Assembly (NCBI GenBank): GCA_026413225.1
Contig: CM048554.1
Coordinates: 73,772,463-73,836,462, forward strand
Length of the DNA stretch: 64,000 bases
DNA from: Otis tarda
Lineage: Eukaryota > Chordata > Aves > Otidiformes > Otididae
Direction: 5' to 3'
This document shows positions 51,536 to 63,500 of this stretch, piece by piece; position 1 is the first letter of the stretch; each line of letters starts with the position of its first letter. The notes below the pieces were generated by a model. It was not told where the DNA came from. It saw nothing but the letters and a program-made list of their open reading frames with translations, and searched no databases. The position numbers were made by a program, and so were the translations under genes.

Positions 51536-53135
51536 ATCATAGAATCATAGAATGGTTACAGTTGGAAGGGACCTTCAAAGGTCATCTAGTCCAAACCCCC
51601 TGCAAGAAGCAGGGACATCCGTGACTAGATCAGGTTGCTCAGAGACTCATCCAACCTGGTCTTGAATGTTTCCAGGGATGGGGCTTCCACCACCTCTCTG
51701 GGCAACCTGTTCCAGTGTTCAACAACCCTCATTGTAAAAATTTTTTTCCTAATATCCAATCTAAATCTACCCCCCTCTATTTTAAAACCATTACTCCTTG
51801 TCCTATCGCAACAGGCACTGCTGAACAGCCTCTCCCCATCTTTCCTGTAGGCCCCCTTGAGGTACTGGAACACCACTATCAGGTGTCCCCGGAGCCTCCT
51901 CTTCTCCAGGCTGAACAGCCCCAACTCTCTCAGCCTGTCCTCATAGGAGAGCTGCTCCAACCCTCTGATTGTCTTCATGGCCCTCCTCTGGTCCTTCTCC
52001 AGCTGGTCCATGTCCTTCTTATGTTGGGGGCTCCAGAACTGGACACAGTACTCCAGGTGGGGCCTCACCAGAGCAGAGTAGAGGGGGAGAATCACTTCCC
52101 TCGACCTGCTGGCCACACTCCTCTTGATGCAGCCCAGGATGCGGTTGGCCTTCTGGGCCGCAAGGACGCATTGCCTGCTCATGTTGAGCTTCTCATTCAC
52201 CAGCACTCCCAAGTCCTTCTTCTCAGGGCTGCTCTCAATCCATTCCCCGCCCAGCCTGTATTTGTGCCTGGGATTGCCATGACCCAGGTGCAGGACCTTG
52301 CACTTGGCCTGGTTGGCACGGGCCCACCTCTCCAGCCTGTCAAGGTCCCTCTGGATGGCATCCCTCCCTTCCAGCATGTCGACGGCACCACACAGCTTGG
52401 TGTCATTGGCAAACTTGCTGAGGGTGCACTCTATCCCACTGTCCATGTTTCCAACAAAGATGTTGAACAGGGCTGGGCCCAACATGGACCCCTGAGGGAC
52501 ACCACTCGTGACTGGTCTCCACTTGCACATCAAGCCATTGACCACCACTCTCTGAGTGTGGCCATCCAGCCAACTCCTTATCCACCGAGTGGTCCATCCA
52601 TCAAACCCATTTCTCTCTAGTTTAGAGAGAAGGATGTCGTGCAGGACAGTGTCAAAAGCTTTGCACAAGTCCAGGTAGATGATATCCATTGTTCGTCCCT
52701 TGTCCACCGATGCTGTCACCCCATCATAGAAGGCCACCAAATTGGTCAGGCATGATCTGCCCTTGGTGAAGCCATGTTGGCTGTCACCAACCACCTCCTT
52801 GCTCTCCATGTGCCTTAGCATGGTTTCCAGGAGAATCTGCTCCATGACCTTGTCAGGCACACAGGTGAGGCTGACCAGCCTGTAGTTACCCGGGTCTTCC
52901 TTACTCCCCTTTTTAAAAATCGGGGTTATGTTCCCTCTCTTCCAGTCATCGGGGACCTCACCAGACCGCCATGATTTCTCAAATATGATGGCCAGTGGCT
53001 TGGCAACTTCATCTGCCAATTCCCTCAGGACCTGCAGATGGATCTCATCAGGTCCCATGGACTTGTGCACCTTTAAGTTCCTCAGATGATCCCGAACCTG
53101 CTCTTCGAGTACAGTGGAACTATCACCAAAAAAAG
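51536..53135 (-). mobile_element. 5'-truncated CR1 LINE with reverse-transcriptase region, minus strand
   Basis: About 1.6 kb of CR1, the longest transposon in the window. Its 3' end, at the low coordinate, carries the octamer tail (ATCATAGAATCATAGAATGG read on the plus strand) and the short 3' untranslated region. Upstream the whole reverse-transcriptase half of ORF2 is present. The match to CR1 ends near 53135, at a point corresponding to the linker between endonuclease and reverse transcriptase, so ORF1 and the endonuclease are missing. This is normal CR1 5' truncation during target-primed reverse transcription. The copy shares its 3' end with those at 22.0, 29.6 and 47.3 kb. Confidence 0.96.
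51625..53070 (-). pseudogene. CR1 ORF2 reverse-transcriptase fragment, open frame with altered catalytic box
   Basis: A 481-residue open frame covering the CR1 reverse transcriptase and C-terminal region; the frame stays open upstream to about 53130, so the first residue given here is only a boundary and no start codon is implied. Residues 1-60 contain [10 protein letters not shown] and [13 protein letters not shown], the fingers region. Motif [10 protein letters not shown], is at residues 132-140 with its catalytic Asp at 134. Motif [12 protein letters not shown], is at 189-199. Motif C reads FANDTKL at 220-226 where active CR1 copies have FADDTKL, so the first of the two catalytic Asp residues is Asn (codon at 52405-52407). 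The C-terminal part with [19 protein letters not shown] (336-354) and [10 protein letters not shown] is complete to the stop at 51625-51627. Residues 249-260 ([12 protein letters not shown]) are several residues shorter than the form I remember. The protein would be inactive, and the missing endonuclease alone makes the copy immobile. Confidence 0.9.
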
Positions 53136-54167
53136 TTAGAAACAGTTCAGTGAATACTAATCTTTAAATCCAGTCAATCCAGCAACAGTCCTGAAAGAAA
53201 TGTTGAAGGTTTTTTTGTCTTAATATTTTCTCAAAGTATTGTAGCAACTTTAAAGGAAAAGAGAGATTTATTATTTTTGAGTGCATGTGCAGTAGGATAG
53301 TAAAATGTAAAAATGAGTTTTCTGTGTCGTGTGATATTGTTCCGATAGGAGAAAAAACAGTTAAAAGAAGTAAAATAGTTTAGGTTTGTTGTTTTTCTTT
53401 TTAAATCCATGATTCACTACAGCACATCGTATAAAATCTTGTATTACTTGTTACAGTCACTTTTTTTATGATGATTCATAGCTTTGACAATTCAGCCTTT
53501 TGATATCAAAACCACTTTGTGCAAATGCTCTGTGCTCCTTTGTTCCACTGACAATATGCAAAACCCTTCTTATACCACTCAGGATGTTCCACTTTTTGAA
53601 CTTTGAAATTTCTGGCTTCAATCATCTGTTTAATCAATACATTTTATAAAACAACAATGCTTTAGGATTGTTTTCTGCTGTTCCAGGAGCCACTAGCATA
53701 AGGAATGGCAGCATTTTGGGTTTAAGTCTAAAACAGTGTTTTTACTAGCTGTTGCAGAAAACTACAATTACGTTTCTTTTGTGTTTACATTCTGGATATG
53801 TTACAAAATGACTATAATTATGCAGAAAAGAAAGTGATGATTATACGCTTGGCTTTTTACATTTCAAAACTATAAAAAATATTATAATAACATTACATAT
53901 CTGAGTTACTCTCCTAGAAAAGTGAAAACTGAGTTTCCTTCTGGCCTTAAATCAGGCTGTATGTGGTATATTTCAGGTGAAGCTCTGTAGGTTGTAATCA
54001 CTGCAGTAAGCCCTGCAGAGTCTACATGATGAGCACAGTGGATGGTTTAGGCATCTAACATAAATGAAAGAAAAATAGCTTTGGAACATATAATCCTTGT
54101 ATAAAAGATATTAAATTAGCAAACAGCTAGAATGTTTGAAACACTGAAATGTGGCCTATTTTTTTGT
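53136..54167. other. Unique DNA between two CR1 copies
   Basis: AT-rich sequence with no gene or repeat that I recognise. Confidence 0.55.
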
Positions 54168-54400
54168 AGAATAGAACAGAACAAAAATGGAATAGGCTAT
54201 TTCAGTTGAAAGAGACTTACAATGGTCATCTAGTCCAACTGCCTGGCCAATTCTGGGCTGACCAAGTTAAAATATATTATTAAGGGCATTGTCCAAATGC
54301 CTCTTAAACACTGACAGATATGGGGCATTGACCACCTGTCTAGGAAGCCTGTTCCCGTGTTTGACCACCCTCTTGGTAGAGAGAGTGGCCTGGCAACGAA
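54168..54400 (-). mobile_element. Older CR1 LINE 3' fragment, minus strand
   Basis: On the plus strand this begins AGAATAGAACAGAAC and runs through CAATGGTCATCTAGTCCAAC, GGGCATTGTCCAAATGCCTC, GGGGCATTGACCACCTGTCT and GTGTTTGACCACCCTCTTGG, the reverse of a CR1 3' end of the kind that ends in AGAATAG-type rather than ATTCTATG-type units. It is more diverged than the 51.5-kb copy and of a different subfamily, so it was inserted independently and earlier. Confidence 0.85.
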
Positions 54401-57400
54401 CATCTACTTCAAATCTCACTCCCAGCTAGATTTTGATGATTGACAAATTCAGACAAGAATCTTCTTTGCATTATTGATCAAGGAAGAAAAGCATATGAGC
54501 AACTTGGGTATGTGCATATTTTTAACTGTTGCCTGGACAGGCAGCTTAGTTTTTTTTTCATAGATTACATTCATAGATTGCTTTCTCAGATAATAAAAGT
54601 TTTGGACCTCTGACACTGGTGGAATAATTTTTTTAATGGAAAATACTCTTTGACTGTACCATACTGTGGATTCCAGTTCTATCAAGGTGCAAGAGTGTGA
54701 ACAAGGAGAGAAATGTAGTGAAATGCTTTCTTTAAATAGAGTCACAGCTGTGACTCCCAGCTGTGGTAGATTCCCACCTTCTAAACCAAACAAAGTGAAT
54801 GCTTCTGACAAGTGGTAGACAAGTACACTGCATGCCTGGGGCTTTGCTGTCTTCAGTGGGGAGAATAAATGTCCTACTTAAAATTGCTGCAATTTAAAGA
54901 ACATCACTGTGCATAACTTTTGAGTCCTAGATAGGGGGGATAATGTCAAATAAGTCATCCAGTAAGTGCTTTGTTTGGGAAATGGAACCCAAAAGGAAAT
55001 TTTAGAAATTTGTATCTTTAAAAGGGTTTTTTTTTAATGGAACTCTTGTTTGAAACCTTTTTTCTTCTCTCTTATCAGCTTAGTTTTCCCTGTAAGCATA
55101 GAATTCAAACTTTAACTGGGGAAAAAAATATAGAAAAGCTTCTTTCCTAATGTCAAGATAATCTTTTAAACATAAAACCCAGAGGATAATGATATGAATG
55201 TTACTAAAAAACTGGGTCACTCATCACTCTTCTTAAGAAAAGTTGTATTCTGTTCTTACAGTATATCAGAAAAACACAGTACTTTGATAGCAGTAAAAAA
55301 CACAGCTAAAACAGCAGGATAGCTTTCAAATTATTTTTATTATTCCAATCTACCTGGCTTCTCTGAAGTTTTCTTCTGGAAAATCTTTTTGAGGGATGAG
55401 CCAAGTAAACTTTTTTCTACTCTTATTTCTTCCTAAATTCTAATAACTTCATTTGTATCTGGAGTCATTAAACTACCTGACTTGTTCCCCAATTATGGTT
55501 ACGGGTTTTCCAGGCAACTGAAAACTCTTCCAGAACACCTTCTGTGTTGCCCTTTCTTCATCTCTATGACAGTGATTATCTCAATCTACAGTAAGGAGAA
55601 GCACAGCAGTGAATTTTTTATGCCCTCCTTGCACTTATGCTCTGCCTGGCTCAAGGTGTAGATGGTGAACGTACGCATATGCAAATTCAGCACTTCTGCT
55701 CCCCTGGAGAAAAACTAAATAAAGTTTGAAAGTGGAGGGGAAAAAGCATTTCTTCAGGAAATGAATGCAATGTTTTTTAGGTCAGACCCTCATTAGTGGA
55801 AATCAATGTATCATCACTGACTTCATGGAGCTATGGCAAATTACATCAGTTCAGAGTCTGTATGCAGTGATGATATTAGCATTTGTGGAGGCTTTGAACA
55901 AGAGCTGTAAAGCTTTCATATGGAACAGATTTGTTGCACTGGGAGTTCTTAAAGTTTTCTGTTTGGAGTGTTTGGAATTTGCTATTTTTCAGATTTTCAA
56001 TAGTGCTGTAGAGTATCATATTATTTGTTCTGCTGGGATTTCCTAATTAGCAATTCTGAGCAGGAATTGTTTTGAATGTAGTATGAACTGCTGCACAATT
56101 TGGAATTAATCTGTTTAATCAGAAATATTTATATAGAAATTAATTAAATGACCATAGCTGTTACACCTGAGTTCTTGAACCTCAAAGTTTGTCTATGCAA
56201 GTACTCATTTGAGAGGTATAATTCATTTGCATAAATATATTTGCAAATACGATTATTATTTTGCCTTTCAGCAAAGCTAGTTTGAAAAGTTTAAAATTTT
56301 GATCCTCAAAAATACAGGAAAATACTTGTCCTAAGTTATTTTCCTTTTTTTTTTACTACCTCTAATTTTAAGCTTCTGTGATGGCAAATCATCATTGTCC
56401 ATATGAGTTACTACAGGGCTTGTAACTGGTGGGCAAGCTGAGCTTCAGAAAAACACAAGTGGAGGTTATATGCATGCTGTGACAGCAACGAACCCTCTGT
56501 CCCGCAGGTCTCCAGAAAAAAAGAGCAAGCACTTTCTGGACATGGATCTTCACAGATATTGATTTAAGAATTATTCTTTCTGTGTATTCCTGAAAGTACT
56601 TCTCCTAAATGGAATAAACTTGGTAGACTAAACCCCATTCTCAGACATCCATCAGTCCCTACTTGCACTGAGACTGTTCCTGCTCAGCTCAGGGATAGAG
56701 GACTGGGCTGCAAATATTTCTAAAAATAGTCAATGTTTAATTCAGCTCTACCCATTGCCTTTCCCATTGCCTTTATCTTGATGTCTCAAGAAAAACAGAG
56801 GTAGAAGTGGAAGATTTGCTGAATGTCAGTAGTGTCACTTGAACCTGAGTGAAGTTGAGCTTAAGAACCAGAGCTGACATTAGCATTTTGGTAGGCCCAC
56901 ACAGCTATTTCCATTTTCTGGCATTCAGCTGCCTCTGACAACCATTGTGGTCTCTGCTGCTGTATGCAGAGTGGGCCTCAGGATCTGAGGAATGGAAATT
57001 GATGATCTTTTTTTTGGGTCACACGCTGTGTCAGATCAACCCAATCTGCCAGTAATACATAGTTGGTGTGTAATGCAAAATTGACTTCAAGGGGGAATTG
57101 TAAGAAAAGAAGAGAGCTCTCTTTCCATAAGCACCTGCTTTGAAAAGATGGTGTTTTGTGGATGGGTATTTTGGTTTGTGTATTTTCAGTGTTGCCAGTG
57201 CTCTTGATTTGATTGTAAGCCCAATGATATTTTGTGGTCTTTTTAAAGGCCAGAGTCAAGCAAGCACATAAGAACCTCAGCTTTCATTGAACTGTGAATT
57301 AAAATAGACCTCATGTTGTAGGAAAAATAAAACCTAGAAAGTATGCCCTGATTGCACAGGGAAGGCTCGATCATCAGAAAAGGACAGAAAATAATGTCTT

Positions 57401-60299
57401 TTATCACAAGGGGGGAAAAATATCCTCTTTTCCTATTTTAATTCAAAGAAGGTTTTTCAGTTGCAGACATTTTTTGTGGTACAACAGTGGTGACAACTCC
57501 AAAGAAAATGTATATTCTGCATCTCTTTGAAGCTCATGGGTGGAATAGTATACATGGAGCTAAATCAGTGCTCTTCATGGTCGACTTGTTAAACTGGGGC
57601 TAGCAAAATCTCTGCTTAACTTCTTGCACCCCATCTGCAAGCTCTCTGTGCAAAGTATTCATGTTAACCTAACTGGAAGTTTTTTACTGGGAAAGGCCTG
57701 GTAAGGGTTATCTTTAAGGCTTCTTGGCTTCACTGTGTAACTTGTAGTTTCATAGATTAATTAGGAGATGTTATGGCTGCAAACTAGAGCTGAAAAAGCA
57801 GATCTGTTGGCCAAGTTTTCTGGCTAAACAAAACTTCTATGCATTAATAGAAGCTCCACCACTCTTCCACACAGCCTACTGAAACATTATCACAAGTGGC
57901 ATTATTTCAAGATGTTTACATTTCTGCTCATTTCATGTTCTTGTGCTGTTATTACCACCCCAGTATCTGAGCACCCTAAAGATACACACTTAATTTCCAA
58001 ATCTGACATGCATGCAAAGCAATGTGATTATTCACTAATGCTAACTGTCTTCTAAAAAACAAAAAAGCTTTTCAGGTAGTACTGATCTTGATATGTTTAA
58101 CAGAAACAGGGAGGAAAATATTCACCAAAGTGAAAAGAAAGTATTTTCAAGCGTTCATCTTCCTTTCTCAGTGAAGCAGCTTCTGTCATTCACCTGCCTG
58201 TCCTTGACATTCTCCATTTATCATATGCCTCTTTTTCAGTTGTTTTCCCCAGCCTTCCTATCACTTTCAGTTGATGAAGTACTAGAAGCAAAACACAGCA
58301 ATTGTTGGTGGTCTCTTCTAGAGGACTTGTTGATTTTTACCAGAGCTAGTAAACACATGTGCATAGAAATAGCACAGGAAGTGGGAACAGCTTAAGTTGA
58401 CTGCTTTCATTTCAAGTGCTTTCTCAATTTTTAATGAAAGTCATTCACATTTTTTTGAAGAAAGATTTTTTTTCCAAATCTGTCACTGAAGAGAACTGTC
58501 TAGTTGTTAGGCACTATCGGATAAAGATCATATGCACATGTAAAACTGAACTTCAGAGTTAACTCTGTATTTTGCTGGATTGATACTACTCCCATTCTTC
58601 CAGGTAACCACAAAAAGCAGCAGATTACCTTAAAGCAGATTGTAATTCTTGTTTCCTTTATTTTTTTTTCCTTCCATGAGAAGGAATAGTATATTGAACC
58701 TGTCTGAGCAATGGTTGTTAGGTGTTTTTGTGGTCTTAAGTAAAGTAAATATGACCATGGGGAGGAACTATCTTATCATAATATGCATGATGCTGATCTC
58801 TTTTGTGCCAAAGTAAATCAATAATAATTTTACCAACATCAGTACAGCCACATCAGTAAAATTCTAGTGGGGGTAGGGAATATGGCACAGTATTTCTGTA
58901 AAGAATAATGAAAGATTGCAGTGGGAATTGTTGTGCCTATGTATCTCTGCAGGAAATTAGTGGAATTTGGTATTTTAGATAGTTGAATAAAAGAAACTTC
59001 TAATTTTAATTAATCAAAGCTGAGTTAATTAATCTGACACGTGACAGGAGAACACTGTGAAACTTCAACCATGTCATCTGAGATTGGACTGAATAACTCT
59101 GGTCTGGAAAGGAAAAACGCTTTTCAAATCTGCTATTAATATGATAATGGTTGGCAGCATTTGGGCAGGATGGGAACTGACATAAAAGCAAATTGGAAAT
59201 AAAGACTGCTGCTCTGTCTCACAGGTGGCTGTTACGTGGTGCAGAGCAATTCTTTCTGTGTGTGTTCATGAAGGAAACCAGGAAACAGCAAGATAATTTT
59301 GTTAGCACAGGCAACTTTTTCGCATTCTTCATGGCTGACTGTCTTCACTCAAAGTGCAGAACCGATTTCTGAAAAGGCAGCCATTTAGACTGTTTAAACA
59401 ACTGACTGGGTAGCGATAGGCTGCTTTTATGGGCTACACAGATAGATCCATGGTGCATCCGTACCCACAGCGCTGCCTCATGCACCGGTCCGCTGTCCCT
59501 TGCTGTGCCCATGGAAGGCCCCCGTCCCCCCACCAGCTGCAGGCATTGCACGCGGCTGCTGCAACAGCCAGGAGAGAGGAGGGGCGGGTAGGCAAGAAAC
59601 TGAGATCAAAGGATGCTGCCTTTGAGGAACAGGGTTTAAATCAGATCCCCGGAGGTTCAAAGCAGGATGACATTGTTTTCACTGCCTGCTTTACATGCAA
59701 GATGCAAAACTGCTGAAAACACAGATGAAACAAATAAGCCATCCAGCTAGAGAAATTAGAACTAGAAAATATTAATTCATCTGATTTATAAGCTCATCAG
59801 TTTAGGGAGAGAAGGTGGTCAAGGAGAGCCATGTAAGTCACTTTATGATTGACCTGTACTTCATCCCCAAATGAGAAAAATAACTTACAGGCAAAGGTGG
59901 TGAAAAGAAAAGCCATAATCATACTTGCACTGAGAATGTACTCTCTACAGTGTGTGCATCTTTGAAGTCAGCTCATGTTTGTGAAGTTACTTTGTGTAAG
60001 GCCACACTTCCTCTGGAAAGCTGGTGAGGCTGAGACTCTTTGGGCCATGTGTATATGATATGGTGTGAGATTTGGAGTACTGCAGTGTGGATTTCACTCA
60101 GAAAGATAAGAAACTCTCTCTTGTTTAGCAATACCCAATATTTTGTGGGAAGCAGGTCTGCAAGCAGTGTTGGATCTGTCAGAGGAACCAGGACTGGCAA
60201 TTTGCTCTAGCAATCTGCTCCAGCTGACCACCTTCACAGTGTAAATTTTACTCTTTTTATTTGGCCAGAATTTCCTGTGTTACATGTTGTGAATGGTGC
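54401..60299. other. Unique AT-rich DNA, no gene seen
   Basis: Almost 6 kb without a recognisable gene. Frames up to 120 codons (54449-54811, minus) have no known motifs. A patch at 59440-59660 is markedly richer in GC and CpG than its surroundings, but no exon or promoter motif set is evident. A weak CR1-like phrase near 57750 (CATAGATTAATTAGGAG) is too short to call. Confidence 0.5.
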
Positions 60300-60505
60300 T
60301 TCTACCCCTCCCACTGCGCACCTCTGAGGAGAGTCTGGTCCCATCTTCCCCACACCCTCCTCTTAGGTGACTGCAGACCTCAGCAAGGTCTCCCATTAGC
60401 CTTCCCTTCTTCAGGCTGAACAAACTCAGTTCTCTTATCTCCTCTTTTTATGTCATATGGTCCAGTAGTGGGTCTTCTGATGATTTCCTTGCCTGTTTTT
60501 AAAAA
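60300..60505 (-). mobile_element. CR1 LINE fragment, minus strand
   Basis: Read on the plus strand, CACCTCTGAGGAGAGTCTGG, CAGCAAGGTCTCCCATTAGC and CCTTCTTCAGGCTGAACAAA followed by TCAGTTCTCTTATCTCCTC are the reverse of the CR1 ORF2 C-terminal region ([19 protein letters not shown]-like). Neither the 3' end nor further upstream sequence is present, and the frame is decayed. It is an old internal fragment. Confidence 0.75.
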
Positions 60506-63500
60506 TCCAGATAATTGGAATATTTAGAAGCTGCAGTTAATAGGATCGGACACAGAGCCAAATATACAGCTACCCTCACACCCAGCCTAACATTAAAATA
60601 AAGAAGAGCTCGCCTGTTACAATGAGCTCATGGATTAGGAAAGACAGGGTACCCACGATATAGGATCGAAAAATCCTTTATAGCGGTTTTTCAGCTGTTC
60701 TCTCCCACTTAGAGGTTGTAACAGGCACTATATGGTAAGATCTAGTAAGCAGCTTCAAAGAGATGGAGCAGCTGATGTCCATATGTATTCAAGTTTTGAA
60801 GGGAAAAGCTTCCGTAGCACTCATGATATATACTGGGTTTACCCTCTTCCTTTTGCCCCAAAATAGTGTTATGAATACATGTATTTAAATATATGTGAAC
60901 ATAGAAATATATATATTATGAGAAATATCTACATAACAAATGTCTCCTTTTTAAATATACAGATCTAAACTGCGTTCCTGAAATCTTTGGACAGGGTTGT
61001 CACTTTGTAGTGTGCAGATGAGCATCCGTGAGTCCCACTGCCCCTCTTTGTCTTCTCGCTGTCGCACAAAGCTGACAATGGTTGGTACACATTGCAGCCT
61101 TCACTCCGCAGTGGGCATGGTGTACCCTGCTGCCAGGGCTGACGTGAACGGTGTCATAGCTCCATCTACTCCTTGTACCCTTATGCACTGTTTCTCATGT
61201 TAGTGTCTTTCTGCACATGGACATGGATGCTGGGCTACTGGCTGTTCCTTTTTCTGACAGAAAACAGCTTTCCTGCTAAGAAAATTCACATTGGCCTTGT
61301 GTCTGCAGGAGGATCTCCCCCCAGAGGAAGTTCAGTATTTATTTCCTCCAAGAACTAGTGATTTTCTCACAAAGCTGACCCATTTCTGTGGATCATGTGC
61401 CAGATCTTCAGCTGCTGTAACTGGCTGTACAGTTGTGCCAATGCACTGAATTTTTGTTAGTAGAGCAGCTACTCTTGTCGCAGGTAACAATTTGTATTGA
61501 GTAACTATTGCAGAGTCAGTGCACAATAACTCACATAAATTGTATGTGATTTGTACGTATTGCATATATGGTGTATATATGGAATATGGTGCATTAAAAA
61601 TATATACATGCTCTTTTGCGGTTCTTTGAAGAGTACTCAGGTGTAATGAGGTTTGTTTGTTGTACATACCACTGTTGATGAGTACTTTGAGAAAGTCTGT
61701 CCATGTGTATTTTATTATTGTTTTTCTTATTAAATCTACATTTGTACAATAGAGCCTTGTTATTTCAGACTGTTGCCTCAAGAGATTTACTGCAGATTTC
61801 ATACTTTTTTTTTTTAAAAAAAACCCTTAATTTTAGCCTAGCTTGGGAATTTTTTTACTTGTTATAACATTCTTACTGTGAGGGAAAACACTCTGCACTA
61901 GGTTGACCCCATAGTAACACATTACTGAGCATGCAGTACTGATGCCACTTTTTGCCTGACAGTTAAACAGGAGTTACAGGAGATTTGTGCGTACTTTGCA
62001 AAATGGACACACTAGTGCAGTGTGTTTAGCAACCTTTATTACACATTGATGCAAATAGTCCAAGCTGTGTTTTATTGCACTCAAATTTGTGTTCAAGAGA
62101 AAAAAAAAAAGTGTCTTTCTTTAAAAAAATGCAGGTTGCTACTATTCAGCTTCTTGGTGGCAAAATATCAATTTGCTTGAAATTTATTCCATCCTGCAAA
62201 TTTAACTTGGAACGGTAAAGCTGGTGATGAACACAGTGGTAGTCATGATGACATGCCATGACTTCATATTTCTCTAAAACATTTTGAATAGCAGCTGAAT
62301 GGGTAGTATGTGATATGTTGAAATTTGCAACAGAGGGTTGTTTCCCTGAGGGTAATTGCTCTTCATACATATGTGGCAGGTGGAAGAAGCAACTTCCCCC
62401 TAGATTTCATCAGGAATTCCTGGACTGCATATGGTCAGCTCTGCAGGTCTATGCTGGAGGGCTTCCCAATGCTACTGCCCTAAGGAAACCTGTCAGAAAG
62501 ATTTACCCCAAAGATACAAATACTAGAAGGTCTAGTTTCTTAGAAGTTGAAACAGTCTAATTGCCAGGGTTGGACAGATGCCACAGACCCAGAAATTTTG
62601 GGTTACTCTGAAAATTATTTTCACTGAGGAAAGGGAAGCCAGGAGGAGAAAATCAGTGTGAGTGAGAATCCCAGATAGCTCAGATGTTTCATGTTTTTCT
62701 TCTTCTTTGTCCCCAGTGGCATAATTCTGGCTCTCTGTATATGTTTACATGGCATTCATGGCAAATTCATTGGTTTTGTAGGGACCAGCTCTGACTGTGA
62801 CTTGAACCTGCCTGAGCAGCCCTGACACTTGCTGCCAGGATAGACTCCTCACTGCCGTGGAAGCAGCTATAGCTGCTCTCTGTGTTGTTTTCACAGCAGT
62901 GTCTAGAAGGAAACATAGCCAGTTGGCCGCTTCTTATTCACCTTAATTATTACATAGTTTCAGTAAAAATAGTGAGATGTGAAATGCTATAGAAAGATGC
63001 ACATTAACTATTATATTATTAAATTATAATTTCAGAATGTGGACTTAAAATAGGACTAAAACTGAACAATGAAGTATTGTTATTTAGGTCTTAGTCTGAA
63101 TGACTGTGTTTAGACTTACCTCAGGTAGTTACTACTGCAAGAGATCATAGTGATAAGTAAAAAAGAAAAAAGTCTATCCTTTGAGATTTAGTGCCTTTTG
63201 TCTCACTCTGTTGAAGCAGCAAGTATGATTCAGCTGTCATGATTTCATCTAACTCATTTTATTTTACATTGCAAAAGACTAGGTATATGCACATGACCCT
63301 TTTTTTGTGTATTATTTGAGGAAGAGTAACTTTCATGAGTGAAGAAAGAGTAGATCACTTCCTAAGATGTATTAAGTGTTTAGTTGCTTCATATTTTCTG
63401 AACTAAAAAAAAAAAAAAATAATAAAAAAATTTCTTTTTAAATACTATCTTTCTAGAATCAAAATACTCTTATCTTTTCATATGTTTTCATAAGATTTGT

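Noticed and set aside
51715-52620. 301-codon open frame on the plus strand
   Set aside because: It is the antisense of the CR1 reverse-transcriptase region. GC-rich coding sequence with few A/T-start codons on the opposite strand commonly gives such shadow frames.
57745-57900. CR1-like 3' end near CATAGATTAATTAGGAG
   Set aside because: Only a short opening phrase resembles CR1. The following sequence does not continue the match well enough to call.
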